Source: JAVVHH01 sp965199585 | GTDB taxonomy: Bacteria; Pseudomonadota; Alphaproteobacteria; Acetobacterales; Acetobacteraceae | Length of the DNA stretch: 64,000 bases | Assembly (NCBI GenBank): GCA_965199585.1 | Contig: CBDASI010000002.1 | Location: forward strand, 3,348,001-3,412,000 | Direction: 5' to 3' | Shown: in pieces, positions 32,288-40,966 of the stretch | Layout of the letters: each line of letters starts with the position of its first letter | Numbering within the stretch: position 1 is the first letter of the stretch | Notes under the pieces: model-generated | Databases searched by the model: none | The model's input: the letters and a program-made list of their open reading frames with translations, nothing else | Told to the model about the DNA's origin: nothing | Position numbers and translations under genes: made by a program

Positions 32288-34231
32288 TTAGGCCGGTTCG
32301 GGCCTTAGTCGCTTGACATCGGGAGGCAGAGCCTCTTGTGCAAGACGATCCAATACGAGATCGAGCGAAACGACCTCTTGATCCTGGCCGCCCAACCTGC
32401 GTATGGCAACGGTGCGCGCCTCGGCCTCGCGGCGACCCACGACCAGGATTACCGGCACGTACTGGACGCTATGCTCCCGGATCTTGGCCTTGATCGATTC
32501 GTTGCGCCCGTCGGCTTGCGCCGCCAGCCCACGCGCCCGCAAGGCGGCCGCGACCTCCTCGGCATATTCCGCCGCGTCGCTGACGATGCTGGCGACCACG
32601 ATCTGCACCGGCGCGAGCCAGAGCGGGAACCGGCCAGCGTAGTTCTCGATCAAGATGCCGAGGAACCGCTCGAAGCTACCGAGAATCGCGCGGTGCAGCA
32701 TCACCGGCCGCTGCCGCGAGCTGTCCTCGTCGACGTAGCTGGCTTCAAGCCGCTCCGGCAACACGAAGTCGACCTGCAGCGTGCCGCACTGCCAGTCCCG
32801 CCCGATCGCATCCCGCAGCACGAATTCGAGCTTGGGGCCGTAGAACGCGCCCTCCCCGGGGTTCAACTCATACTCGACGCCGGCGGTCAGGCAGGCCGCC
32901 TTCAGCGCGCCCTCCGCCCGGTCCCAGGTCTCGTCCGTTCCTGCGCGCGAGTCCGGCCGATCGGAGAACTTCACCCGGAACTCGTCGAAGCCGAAATCGC
33001 GGTAGATCGAGGATAGCAGCTCGACGAACCGCACCGTCTCCGGCCCGATCTCGTTCTCAGTGCAGAAGATGTGTGCGTCGTCCTGCGTGAAGGCGCGGAC
33101 CCGCATGATGCCGTGTAACGCGCCGGACGGCTCATAGCGATGGCACGAGCCGAACTCGGCCATCCGCATCGGCAGGTCGCGGTACGAGCGCAGTCGATCC
33201 TTGAAGATCAGCACGTGACACGGGCAATTCATCGGCTTGAGTGCGAGGGTGGTGTCCTCGTCCTCCACCTTGGCGATGAACATATGCTCCTTGTAGTTGT
33301 CCCAGTGCCCGCTGGCCTCCCACAGCTTGCGATCGACCAGCTGCGGCGTCTTGACCTCGAGATAGCCGCCCTCGTCCTGCCGGCGGCGCATGTAGGCTTC
33401 GGCGGCGCGATACAACCGCCAGCCCTTCGGGTGCCAGAACACCGACCCGGTGGCTTCCGGCTGCATGTGGAACAGATCCATCTGCTGGCCGATGCGCCGG
33501 TGGTCGCGCCGTTCGGCTTCCTCGAGCTGATGCAGGTGGGCGTCCAGCTCTTTCTGGTCGCGCCAGGCGGTGCCGTAGATGCGGCTCAGCATGGGATTGC
33601 GGTGGTCACCGCGCCAGTACGCGCCCGCCACCTTCATCAGCTTGAAGGCCGGGCCGACATCGCCGGTGCCGCGCATGTGCGGGCCACGGCAGAGATCGAT
33701 CCAGTCGCCCTGCTTGTAGAGCGTGATCGTCTCGCTGGTCGGCAAGTCACGGATCAGCTCGGCCTTGTAGCGTTCGCCGCGCGCCTCGAAGAAGGCGATC
33801 GCCTCGTCGCGGTCCCATTCCTGGCGCTCGAAGGCGGCGTTGCGCGCGACGATCTCGCGCATCTTCGCTTCGATCGCCGGAAAGTCCTCCGGCGTGAACG
33901 GGGCGTTGCGGGCGAAATCGTAGTAGAAGCCGTTCTCGATCGACGGCCCGATGGTCACCTGCGTGCCCGGATGCAGCGCCTGCACCGCTTCGGCCAGGAC
34001 GTGCGCGGTGTCGTGCCGGATCATCTCGAGCGCGTCGGGATCGCGCCGGGTCACGAAGACGATGGCGGCGTCGTGCTCGATCTGGCGCGCGAGGTCGGTG
34101 AGCTTGCCGTCGACCTTCATCGCCAGCGCGGCGCGCGCCAGGCCGGGCCCGATATCGGCCGCCAGCGCCGCGCCCGTGACCGGCCCATCGAAGCGACGGA
34201 CGGAACCGTCGGGCAAGGTGATGGCGGGCAT
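32288..34231 (-). CDS. thrS: Threonine--tRNA ligase
   Basis: Class II synthetase of 647 residues from ATG 34231 (an ATG 11 codons earlier is less likely). N-terminal TGS domain (PAITLPDGSVRRFDGPVTG), the editing/second additional domain (HDTAHVLAEAVQALHPG and a late-site ISRLYG-type segment seen as MLSRIYGTAW), the catalytic core with MNCPCHVLIFK (zinc Cys), FRVKFSDRP and GAFYGPKLEF, and an anticodon-binding C-terminus (LAPVQIVVASIVSDAAEYAEEV). Forms the thrS-infC pair common in proteobacteria. Confidence 0.97.
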   Translation of the reverse strand: MPAITLPDGSVRRFDGPVTGAALAADIGPGLARAALAMKVDGKLTDLARQIEHDAAIVFVTRRDPDALEMIRHDTAHVLAEAVQALHPGTQVTIGPSIENGFYYDFARNAPFTPEDFPAIEAKMREIVARNAAFERQEWDRDEAIAFFEARGERYKAELIRDLPTSETITLYKQGDWIDLCRGPHMRGTGDVGPAFKLMKVAGAYWRGDHRNPMLSRIYGTAWRDQKELDAHLHQLEEAERRDHRRIGQQMDLFHMQPEATGSVFWHPKGWRLYRAAEAYMRRRQDEGGYLEVKTPQLVDRKLWEASGHWDNYKEHMFIAKVEDEDTTLALKPMNCPCHVLIFKDRLRSYRDLPMRMAEFGSCHRYEPSGALHGIMRVRAFTQDDAHIFCTENEIGPETVRFVELLSSIYRDFGFDEFRVKFSDRPDSRAGTDETWDRAEGALKAACLTAGVEYELNPGEGAFYGPKLEFVLRDAIGRDWQCGTLQVDFVLPERLEASYVDEDSSRQRPVMLHRAILGSFERFLGILIENYAGRFPLWLAPVQIVVASIVSDAAEYAEEVAAALRARGLAAQADGRNESIKAKIREHSVQYVPVILVVGRREAEARTVAIRRLGGQDQEVVSLDLVLDRLAQEALPPDVKRLRPEPA

Positions 34232-34272
34232 GGACTCAGGGGTTCTCCGAAAGGCGAAGCGCACTCATGGCG

Positions 34273-35172
34273 CTATGGCAGGCAAGCCGCAACCCTTTCG
34301 AGCGCGAGATCAGCCAAGTCGGCTTCGCGCAGCACCGTCACGCTTCCCGGCACCGGCCCGCGTGGCGCGGCGTGGCCGGGGTCCGACCGCGCCGAGAACA
34401 GCGCGATGCAGGGGCAGCCGACCGTAGCCGCCAGGTGGATCGGCCCGGTATCGTTCCCGACGGCCAGCGATGCCCGCGCCGCCAGGCCGCCGAGGTCGAA
34501 CAGGTCGGTCTGCCCGGTCAGGTCGATCGCCGCCGGACACGCCGCCTGGATGGTCGCGCCCAGCGCGCGCTCCGCCTTGGTGCCGATCACGACCGGCGTC
34601 ACGCCCCGGTCGGCGATCAGGCATGCAAACGCCGCGAACCGCTCCGTCGGCCACCGTTTCTGCGGCAGATGCGGCGAGCAGCCCGGCACCAGCAGCGCAT
34701 ACGGCTCCGGCATCGCCGGCCCGCCAGCGGTGAACCAGGATAGGTCCGGCGGCGGAAACTCGCGCACGCCGGCCATCACCAGCTGCTCGCGCAGCCGCTC
34801 GGCATTGTGCATAAGGTCGCGCGCCTTGTTGGTGTGCGGATGCGATGCCCCGCGCGCGATGCCAGACCAGGGCGGGCGGGCGGCGAGCGTGAAATATCGG
34901 CCGGACCGGCCCGATGTCTGCAGGTCGTAGACGAAGTCGAACCCCTGCAGCATCCGCCGCAGCCGCAACAAGCCCGGCAGATTGAGCCAGCCCGGCCGTG
35001 CATCGACCAGCACGCGGTCGAACCAGGGTGAGCGCTCGCCCAGCGCCGCGAACGGCGCGGTGGTCAGCAGCGTGATCCGCGCGTCCGGGTGCCGCGCGCG
35101 GATGGCGGCAAAGGCCGGGAACGCCTGCACGAAGTCGCCGAGTGCGCCGAGCTTGATGACGAGGATGTTCAC
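34273..35172 (-). CDS. Glycosyltransferase family 9 (heptosyltransferase-like)
   Basis: From GTG 35172, which overlaps the stop of the upstream glycosyltransferase (GTGA), the protein is 299 residues. The N-terminus NILVIKLGALGDFVQAFPAFAAIR is the GT9 signature, and the C-terminal half holds LLVPGCSPHLPQKRWP and VGNDTGPIHLAATVGCPCIALF, the ADP-heptose binding region. The frame stays open far upstream without conserved sequence. Likely acts on the LPS core at the inner face of the inner membrane; the exact sugar is inferred from the family. Confidence 0.88.
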   Translation of the reverse strand: MNILVIKLGALGDFVQAFPAFAAIRARHPDARITLLTTAPFAALGERSPWFDRVLVDARPGWLNLPGLLRLRRMLQGFDFVYDLQTSGRSGRYFTLAARPPWSGIARGASHPHTNKARDLMHNAERLREQLVMAGVREFPPPDLSWFTAGGPAMPEPYALLVPGCSPHLPQKRWPTERFAAFACLIADRGVTPVVIGTKAERALGATIQAACPAAIDLTGQTDLFDLGGLAARASLAVGNDTGPIHLAATVGCPCIALFSARSDPGHAAPRGPVPGSVTVLREADLADLALERVAACLP

Positions 35173-36308
35173 TCCAGCAGTTCGGCGTAGACCGCCAGGG
35201 TCGCCCGCTGCATCGCCGTCGTCGTGTAGCGCGTCAGCACCGCCTGCCGGGCCGACCGGCCGACGAGCTCCCGCTCGGCGGCCGGCAGCGCCAGCACGCG
35301 GTCGATCGCCGCAGCCAGCGCCACCGGGTCGCCCGGGGTGACGCGCCAGCCGGTGCGCCCGTGCTGCACGGTCTCCGCCGCGCCGCCGTGATCGCTGGCG
35401 ACCACCGGCCGCCGCATCGCCTGCGCCTCGATCACCGTGCGCCCGAACCCCTCTGGCTCGACCGACGCGTTGACGACCACGTCGGCCAGCGCCAGCCCGG
35501 CCGGCATGTCGTCGCACGCGCCGACGAACTTGATACGGCCCTCGACGCCGAGCGCCTTCGCCTTCGCCTTCAGCTGCGCCACGTAGCGGTCCCGGTCGCG
35601 CAACGGTCCGGCGACGATGCAGACCAGCCCCGGCGTCCGCAGGAACCGCAGCGCCTGGATCAGCACAGCCTGCCCTTTCCAGCGCGACAGGCGGCCCGGC
35701 AACAGCACGACCTTCTGCTCCGGCTGCACGTCCCATGCCGCCCGCAACGCCTCGACTCGGGACGGCAACAATGCGTCCGGGTCGAACAGCACCGGATCGA
35801 CGCCGCGCGGGATCAGCCGGATCCGGCTCGAGGCGACGCCGTGCCGCTCCTCCACCAACTCGGCGATGAACCGGCTGATCGCGATCACCCGTTCGCCCCG
35901 CGCCATGACGGCATTGTAGGCCCGCTTGCCGGGCGTGCTCTCGTCATAGGGCGCGTGATACGTGGTCACGAAGTGAGTGCCGGTCTTCTTGGCCGCCAGC
36001 GAAGCGGACCAGGCCGGCGCGCGCGACCGCGCATGCACCAGCTCGACGCCTTCGGCCCGGATCAGCCGCACGAGATGACCGACGTTGCGCCAGATGCGCA
36101 CCGGGTTCTTGCTCGCCAGCGGCAGTATGATATGCCGCCCGCCGGCGGCGGCCACCGCCGGCTCGAGCCGGCCGCCCGCGCTGGCCACCAGCGCCGTCCC
36201 GCCGGCGCGCGTGATGGCCTGCACCATCTCGATCGTCCCGCGCTCGACGCCCCCACTGCCCAGCGAGGGCACCACTTGCAGAATGACGGCACCGGACGGA
36301 AGGGGCAT
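35169..36308 (-). CDS. Glycosyltransferase family 4 (GT-B fold)
   Basis: 379 residues. N-terminal acceptor domain begins ILQVVPSLGSGGVERGTIEMV with the Gly-rich loop; the donor domain has VVLLPGRLSRWKGQAVLIQAL, VNASVEPEGFGRTVIEAQAM with the EX7E Glu pair, and VASDHGGAAETVQHGRTGW. Members commonly transfer sugars to LPS core or exopolysaccharide. Translationally coupled to the GT9 gene, so both probably build the same glycan, most likely lipopolysaccharide. Divergent from the LysE exporter, 47 bases away. Confidence 0.9.
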   Translation of the reverse strand: MPLPSGAVILQVVPSLGSGGVERGTIEMVQAITRAGGTALVASAGGRLEPAVAAAGGRHIILPLASKNPVRIWRNVGHLVRLIRAEGVELVHARSRAPAWSASLAAKKTGTHFVTTYHAPYDESTPGKRAYNAVMARGERVIAISRFIAELVEERHGVASSRIRLIPRGVDPVLFDPDALLPSRVEALRAAWDVQPEQKVVLLPGRLSRWKGQAVLIQALRFLRTPGLVCIVAGPLRDRDRYVAQLKAKAKALGVEGRIKFVGACDDMPAGLALADVVVNASVEPEGFGRTVIEAQAMRRPVVASDHGGAAETVQHGRTGWRVTPGDPVALAAAIDRVLALPAAERELVGRSARQAVLTRYTTTAMQRATLAVYAELLE

Positions 36309-36320
36309 CCCGGCGCCTAT

Positions 36321-36340
36321 ACCATGCCCGGCGGCATGGT
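36321..36340. promoter_or_regulatory. Perfect inverted repeat between divergent GT4 and lysE-like genes
   Basis: ACCATGCC (36321-36328) and GGCATGGT (36333-36340) are perfect reverse complements with a 4-base spacer, inside the 47-base gap between two divergent genes. It could be an operator or an RNA hairpin at the 5' end of either transcript. Confidence 0.35.
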
Positions 36341-36355
36341 CTAGCGTGCGCCACC

Positions 36356-36961
36356 ATGACTGCCGACCAGATCGCCTGGTTCGGCTCGGTATCCGCCTTC
36401 GCGCTGGCGATGGCCGCGACGCCGGGGCCGAACAACGCCATGGTGGCCGCTTCCGGCGCCCGGTTCGGCATCGCCCGCACGCTGCCGCACATAATCGGCA
36501 TCACGCTCGGTTTCCCGGTCATGGTGCTCGCCGTGGCGGTCGGCGCCGGGCAGGTGCTCGCGGCCAACCCGTGGCTGCACACCGTCCTGCATTGGGTCGG
36601 CGCGGCCTACATCCTCTGGCTGGCCTGGGCGATCGCCCGGCCGCACCCGCCGACCGAATCCGACCCGCAACGCCGCCCACTGGGCCTGCTCGCGGCCGCC
36701 TTGTTCCAATGGATCAACCCGAAAGCCTGGATCATCGCAGTCAGCGCCGTGGTGACCTACACTGGCGAAGGCGCCCCGTTCGCGCAGACGCTGGCCATGG
36801 CGACGGTGTTCGGGGTCGTCACCTTTCCGGCCGTCCTGTTCTGGACCGCCGTCGGCGCCGGCGCCGCCCGGTTTCTGCGGACCGAGCGGGCGTTGCGCCG
36901 ATTCGATCTGGTCATGGCGACGCTGCTGGTGGCATCGCTGGTCCCGATCCTGTTCGAGTAG
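36356..36961 (+). CDS. LysE/RhtB family amino-acid exporter
   Basis: Inner-membrane translocator of 201 residues with six hydrophobic segments. The N-terminal motif FALAMAATPGPNNAMVAASGARFG matches the LysE signature, and FQWINPKAWIIAVSAVVTY is the conserved fourth-helix region. Substrate cannot be told (amino acids or derivatives). An alpha/beta hydrolase gene starts 10 bases downstream on the same strand. Confidence 0.9.
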   Translation: MTADQIAWFGSVSAFALAMAATPGPNNAMVAASGARFGIARTLPHIIGITLGFPVMVLAVAVGAGQVLAANPWLHTVLHWVGAAYILWLAWAIARPHPPTESDPQRRPLGLLAAALFQWINPKAWIIAVSAVVTYTGEGAPFAQTLAMATVFGVVTFPAVLFWTAVGAGAARFLRTERALRRFDLVMATLLVASLVPILFE

Positions 36962-36971
36962 GAGAACGACG

Positions 36972-37721
36972 ATGCCGAACGGCCGCACCGCGCGCGACGG
37001 CGTGGACCTTGCCTGGAGCCTGACGCCGGGCGACGGGCCGACGACGGTGTTCCTGCCGGGCTATCGCAGCGACATGAACGGGTCCAAGGCGCTGGAAACG
37101 GACGCGTTCTGCCAGCGCAACGGCCTCGCCTGCCTGCGGCTCGACTATGCCGGGCACGGTGCCAGCGGCGGGCGTTTCGAGGATGGCACCATCGGGCGCT
37201 GGCGCGACGACGCGCTGTTCCTGATCGACACGCAGACCTCAGGCGACCTCGTGCTGGTCGGCTCCAGCATGGGCGGCTGGATCGCGCTCTTGCTGGCGCT
37301 GCTGCGGCCGGACCGCGTCGTGGGCCTGATCGGCATCGCCGCGGCCCCGGACTTCACCGAGACGCTGATGTGGGCGGCCATGACCGACGGCGAGCGCGAA
37401 ATCCTGGCGCGCGACGGCGTGCTGCTGACACCGAGCGAGTACGGCCCCCCGGTCCCGGTAACCGCCGCCCTGATCGAGGATGGGCGCACGCACCTGCTGC
37501 TGGACCGCCCAATCGCCCTGAACGTGCCGGTGCGGCTGCTGCAGGGGCAGCAGGACCCGGACGTCCCCTGGCAGACCGCAATGCGGCTGGCCGAGCGGCT
37601 GGAGACGGACGACGTGCAGGTTACGCTGGTCAAGGACGGCGATCACCGCCTGTCCCGACCCGGCGACCTCGCGCTACTGCGGCACACCCTCGCCGCGCTC
37701 CTGCTCGAGAATAGCGCGTAG
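36972..37721 (+). CDS. Alpha/beta hydrolase (ABHD10-like serine hydrolase)
   Basis: 249 residues with a normal catalytic set: FLPGYRSDMNGSKA near the oxyanion hole, LRLDYAGHGAS, nucleophile elbow GSSMGG (Ser99), acid in GQQDPDVPW and His in KDGDHRLSR. The pattern resembles the ABHD10/YcjY-type acyl-protein or carboxylester hydrolases. AGGAG lies seven bases ahead of the ATG. The 3' end overlaps the convergent YeeZ-like gene by 48 bases. Confidence 0.88.
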   Translation: MPNGRTARDGVDLAWSLTPGDGPTTVFLPGYRSDMNGSKALETDAFCQRNGLACLRLDYAGHGASGGRFEDGTIGRWRDDALFLIDTQTSGDLVLVGSSMGGWIALLLALLRPDRVVGLIGIAAAPDFTETLMWAAMTDGEREILARDGVLLTPSEYGPPVPVTAALIEDGRTHLLLDRPIALNVPVRLLQGQQDPDVPWQTAMRLAERLETDDVQVTLVKDGDHRLSRPGDLALLRHTLAALLLENSA

Positions 37722-38585
37722 GCCTTCACGGTAGGTCGGATAGCGCCAGGCGATCCCCAGCGCCGCCTGGGTGATGCGGCTGGCGACCTGGCGGTTCTCC
37801 GCCCAGAAGCTGGCGCCCATCGGCGACATGTCGCGCAGCGCGTCCTCGAACGGCACCAAGGGCGGCGCCGGCAGCCCGATCAGCCGCGCGGCCTCCGCCG
37901 TCGCCTCCGCACTCTCGACGGGCAGATCGTCGTTCAGGTTCAGCACGCGCGCGCCGGCCCCGCGTGACTGGCCCATTGCGGCCAGCACGGCGGTGACGAT
38001 GTCGTCGCGATGGATGCGGCCGAACCGATGCCCCGGCTTGTCGACCCGGCGCCCCTTCCCCGCCCTGATCTCGGCGAACGGCGACCGGCCCGGCCCGTAG
38101 ATCCCCGCGACCCGGAACAGGTCGACCGCGCACCGCTCGAAGGCTGCGCGCCATTGCTGCTCCGCTTCGAGCCGCTTGGCCCCGCGCGGCCCGGTCGGTG
38201 CCGGCGGCGTCGTCTCGTCGACCCATCCGCCACCCCGGTCGCCATACACCCCGGTGGTCGACAACATGCCGGCCCAGCGCAGCGGGGCGGCGCCGAGTTC
38301 GGCGGCGTAGCGGGCGAGCGCCGGGTCGCCGTGCTGGTCGGGTGCGGCGGTCTCCAGGACATGGGTCGCCGCGGCGATGGCGGCCTGCGCCGAGTCGAAG
38401 GCGATCAGTTCCACCCCGGTGGGCGGCCGTTTGCCGTCCGGCGCCCGGCTGGTGGCGATGACTCGGTATCCAGCCGACACCGCTTCTGCCGCGATCGCGC
38501 TACCGCAATAGCCGAGGCCGAATATCAGCAGACAGCCTACTCTGTTTGCCGGTGACGCGCTGGTCCTGTATTCTGCTTCTGTCAT
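37674..38585 (-). CDS. NAD-dependent epimerase/dehydratase family protein (YeeZ-like)
   Basis: Extended-SDR Rossmann protein of 303 residues from ATG 38585. N-terminal GLGYCGSAIA cofactor loop, LSTTGVYGDRGGGWVDE (active-site region without a clear YxxxK), VAGIYGPGRSPF, RIHRDDIVTAVLAAM and a C-terminal SFWAENRQVASRI. Matches the YeeZ/Ycf39-like group of unknown substrate. An upstream in-frame TTG (38591) is an alternative start. Its ATG and the ATG of the divergent TPR gene overlap in one CATG. Confidence 0.82.
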   Translation of the reverse strand: MTEAEYRTSASPANRVGCLLIFGLGYCGSAIAAEAVSAGYRVIATSRAPDGKRPPTGVELIAFDSAQAAIAAATHVLETAAPDQHGDPALARYAAELGAAPLRWAGMLSTTGVYGDRGGGWVDETTPPAPTGPRGAKRLEAEQQWRAAFERCAVDLFRVAGIYGPGRSPFAEIRAGKGRRVDKPGHRFGRIHRDDIVTAVLAAMGQSRGAGARVLNLNDDLPVESAEATAEAARLIGLPAPPLVPFEDALRDMSPMGASFWAENRQVASRITQAALGIAWRYPTYREGLRAILEQERGEGVPQ

Positions 38586-39414
38586 GGTCAATCGAATGCT
38601 GGTGCTCGGCGCGGTGGCGGCGCTCGGGCTGGCCGTCGCGGGCGGCGTGACTTGGTGGAACTACCCGTCCGCCGAGTCCGAGAGCGCGCCCGATGACGAC
38701 CTGCCGGTTCCGCCGGTCCCCCCGCGTATCGCCGAGGGCGAGGATTACGACAAGTGCCTATCGATGGTCCAAAACGACCCGAGCGGCGCGCTGACCTTCG
38801 CCGATACCTGGCAGGCGGCCGGCGGCGGCGATGGCGTGATCCATTGCCGAGCGCTGGCGGAGATCGAACTGGGCGATCCGGACGAGGGCGCGACCCTGCT
38901 GGATCAGCTCGGCGCCAAGAGCAAGGCCGCACCGGCCGCCCGCGCCGCGATCCTCGGGCAGGCGGGACAAGCCTGGATGATGGCTGCCACCCCGCAGCAC
39001 GCGTACGATTCGGCGACCAAAGCCCTTGCATTACTGCCCGACGACCCCGACCTGCTGATCGATCGGGCGATCGCGGACAGCAGCCTGGAACATTACGCGA
39101 AGGCTGACGACGATCTCATCCGTGCCTTGGACATCGATCCCCGGCGAGGCGACGCCCTCGTGCTCCGCGCTGCGGCCAGGCGGCACCTCGAGCGTCTCGA
39201 TCTCGCGTCCGACGACGTAGAGCGAGCCCTCGAGTTGGACCCCGAAGACCCCGATGCCTTTCTCGAGCGCGGGATCCTGCGGCAACGCCGCGGCGATCCG
39301 GCGGGCGCACGGGCGGACTGGGAACAGGCCGTCGATCTTTCGCCCGATACCGCCACCGGCGATCTGGCGCGGCAAAACCTTGCGCTGTTGGAAGCCGGGC
39401 CCGAACGGCGCTAA
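38584..39414 (+). CDS. Membrane-anchored TPR protein
   Basis: 276 residues: an N-terminal membrane anchor (MLVLGAVAALGLAVAGGVTWW) followed by an acidic/proline linker, then tetratricopeptide repeats from about 95 to 265, the clearest being AYDSATKALALLPDDPDLLIDRA, DDDLIRALDIDPRRGDALVLRA and SDDVERALELDPEDPDAFLERG. Probably a periplasmic protein-protein scaffold. No ribosome site is visible, and the start overlaps the divergent YeeZ-like start. 47 bases upstream of the DUF6481-like gene. Confidence 0.78.
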   Translation: MVNRMLVLGAVAALGLAVAGGVTWWNYPSAESESAPDDDLPVPPVPPRIAEGEDYDKCLSMVQNDPSGALTFADTWQAAGGGDGVIHCRALAEIELGDPDEGATLLDQLGAKSKAAPAARAAILGQAGQAWMMAATPQHAYDSATKALALLPDDPDLLIDRAIADSSLEHYAKADDDLIRALDIDPRRGDALVLRAAARRHLERLDLASDDVERALELDPEDPDAFLERGILRQRRGDPAGARADWEQAVDLSPDTATGDLARQNLALLEAGPERR

Positions 39415-39461
39415 ACCGGCGCCGTACACCTCATTCACGTCAACATTTCGGAGACAGAGTT

Positions 39462-39824
39462 ATGGCCGCCTTCAAGGGCAGCACGTTCAAGGACCGCGCC
39501 GAAGCGGCAGCTCTCGCCAAGAAGACGCTGCTCGATTCATTCAAAACCCGTACTCCCGCAGACGACCCCGGACTGATGGCGCGCCAGGCGGCGCGGAGCG
39601 AGGTCGTCAGGGCTCGTGAGGCACGCTCGGCCGAACGGCAGCGCATCAAGGAAGAAGACGAGGCGCGCCGCAAGATCGAGGAAGCCGCTCGCCTGAAGTT
39701 CGAGGCCGAGGAGGCCGAGCGCAAGGCGATCGAGGCGGCTGCACGAGACGAGCAGATCCGTAACGAGCGCAAGGCGGCCCGCGACGAGCGTTACGCGGCG
39801 CGGAAAGCCCGCCGCGGCAAGTAG
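39462..39824 (+). CDS. DUF6481-like, highly charged helical protein
   Basis: 120 residues with a GGAG ribosome site before the ATG. The N-terminus FKGSTFKDRAEAAALAKKTLLDSFKTR resembles the DUF6481 family seen in alphaproteobacteria; the rest is an uninterrupted Ala/Glu/Arg/Lys helix (ARREIEEAARLKFEAEEAE-like pattern) that should form a coiled coil. No signal peptide or catalytic motif; function unknown. Convergent with the glycerophosphodiesterase gene, one base apart. Confidence 0.75.
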   Translation: MAAFKGSTFKDRAEAAALAKKTLLDSFKTRTPADDPGLMARQAARSEVVRAREARSAERQRIKEEDEARRKIEEAARLKFEAEEAERKAIEAAARDEQIRNERKAARDERYAARKARRGK

Positions 39825-39825
39825 G

Positions 39826-40677
39826 TCACGATCCGGCCGGATGCAGCGTCAACGCGCGGTCCGGCCAGTCGGTGATCAGCCCGTCGACGCCCCATGCGGC
39901 CAGCCGCCGCATGTCCGCGAGGTCGTTCACGGTCCACGGTATCACCCTCAGGCCCAAATCATGGGCTCGCGCCAGCAACGCCTGGGTCAGGTCCGCGTGG
40001 AACGGCGTCCAACAGCCGCCACCTTCGGCGGCGATCGCGTCCGGCACCGCTTCCATCGTCGCCGCCGAGTCGAGCAGGCCCCGCCATAGCGGCGCCGCCG
40101 CCACGGTCATCCTCTCGGTCAGCCAACCGCATGCGAGATCGGGCCGGAGTCGGCGCGCATGCCGCGGCGCGCGCCAGTCGAATGATTGGATCGTCACTCG
40201 GTCCGCCGCCCCAGCGTCGTCGATCACCTGCAGCGTCCGCTCCACCATCTCTTCCGGCGACACCGTCCAGTCGGGATGCGCCGGGATCGACTTAAGTTCG
40301 ATGTTGAAGCGCGCGCCCGCAACGCGCCGCAGCACGGCATCGAGAGTCGGAATGCGGGCACCGTCCTGTGGTGCCTGACTCGCATAGGTCTCGGCGTAGG
40401 CGCTTCCGGGGCGAAGCCGCCCGATATCGTAGACGCCCAGCTCCTCGAGCGTCAGGTCACGGATCAGCGGTCCGGTTTCGGACAGCCAGACGCCATCGCG
40501 GCGCGTCGTGTTCGGGTTCAGTGCGGGATCGTGATGCACGACGGGAATGCCGTCGCGCGTAATGGCGATGTCGATTTCAAAGCTGGACAGCCCAAGCCGA
40601 ACCGCCGCGTCGAGACCTTCAATCGTATTTTCCGGGAACAGCCCGCGCGCGAAACGATGTCCCTGGAGATCGAACAT
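39826..40677 (-). CDS. ugpQ: Glycerophosphodiester phosphodiesterase (GDPD)
   Basis: TIM-barrel phosphodiesterase of 283 residues that releases glycerol-3-phosphate from deacylated phospholipids. The N-terminus QGHRFARGLFPENTIEG gives the catalytic His7/Arg8 and metal Glu16; EIDIAITRDGIPVVHHDP provides the second His and acidic ligands; NIELKSIP and VIPWTVNDLADMRRLAAWGVDGLITDWP complete the family pattern. No signal peptide, so cytoplasmic, like UgpQ. It is not next to an ugp transporter, so the symbol is by enzyme type. Confidence 0.85.
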   Translation of the reverse strand: MFDLQGHRFARGLFPENTIEGLDAAVRLGLSSFEIDIAITRDGIPVVHHDPALNPNTTRRDGVWLSETGPLIRDLTLEELGVYDIGRLRPGSAYAETYASQAPQDGARIPTLDAVLRRVAGARFNIELKSIPAHPDWTVSPEEMVERTLQVIDDAGAADRVTIQSFDWRAPRHARRLRPDLACGWLTERMTVAAAPLWRGLLDSAATMEAVPDAIAAEGGGCWTPFHADLTQALLARAHDLGLRVIPWTVNDLADMRRLAAWGVDGLITDWPDRALTLHPAGS

Positions 40678-40702
40678 TTAAGCCGCCGTTAAGCTGGACG
40701 AC

Positions 40703-40939
40703 CTAACAGTCGCAGCCCGGCGTCGGCCCTTCCTCGTTGCGGATCACGTGATGGTCGATCCACTCCGCCACCAACCGCCGCGCCTCGTTCAGCGACGCCT
40801 CCGGATGATGGATGCGGTACAGCGTCGTGCAGGCCCCAAATGCATCGAGGTCCGCCGTCCCGATCACGCGAAGCTCGCGATAGGCCGTTACCACGGCCCT
40901 TTCGCAGCGTCGTCCAATCAAACTCGTTTCTCGGACCAC
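40703..40939 (-). CDS. Hypothetical protein (78 aa) with C-terminal Cys pair
   Basis: Small soluble protein starting at GTG, five bases after GAGG. Predicted mainly helical (CERAVVTAYRELRVIG, SLNEARRLVAEWIDHHVI), ending in GCDC. A Cys/His content (Cys13, His48, His49, His67, His68, Cys76, Cys78) might bind metal, which is inference. I do not recognise the family. It lies between tartrate dehydrogenase and the phosphodiesterase on the same strand. Confidence 0.6.
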   Translation of the reverse strand: MVRETSLIGRRCERAVVTAYRELRVIGTADLDAFGACTTLYRIHHPEASLNEARRLVAEWIDHHVIRNEEGPTPGCDC

Positions 40940-40966
40940 AGGCGCCTCACTTCGTCAGCGTCACAT

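Noticed and set aside
35173..35736. N-terminal extension of the heptosyltransferase frame
   Set aside because: The frame stays open but encodes Gly/Arg/Ala repeats opposite to codon positions of the upstream GT4 gene; the GT9 N-terminus starts at the GTG at 35172.
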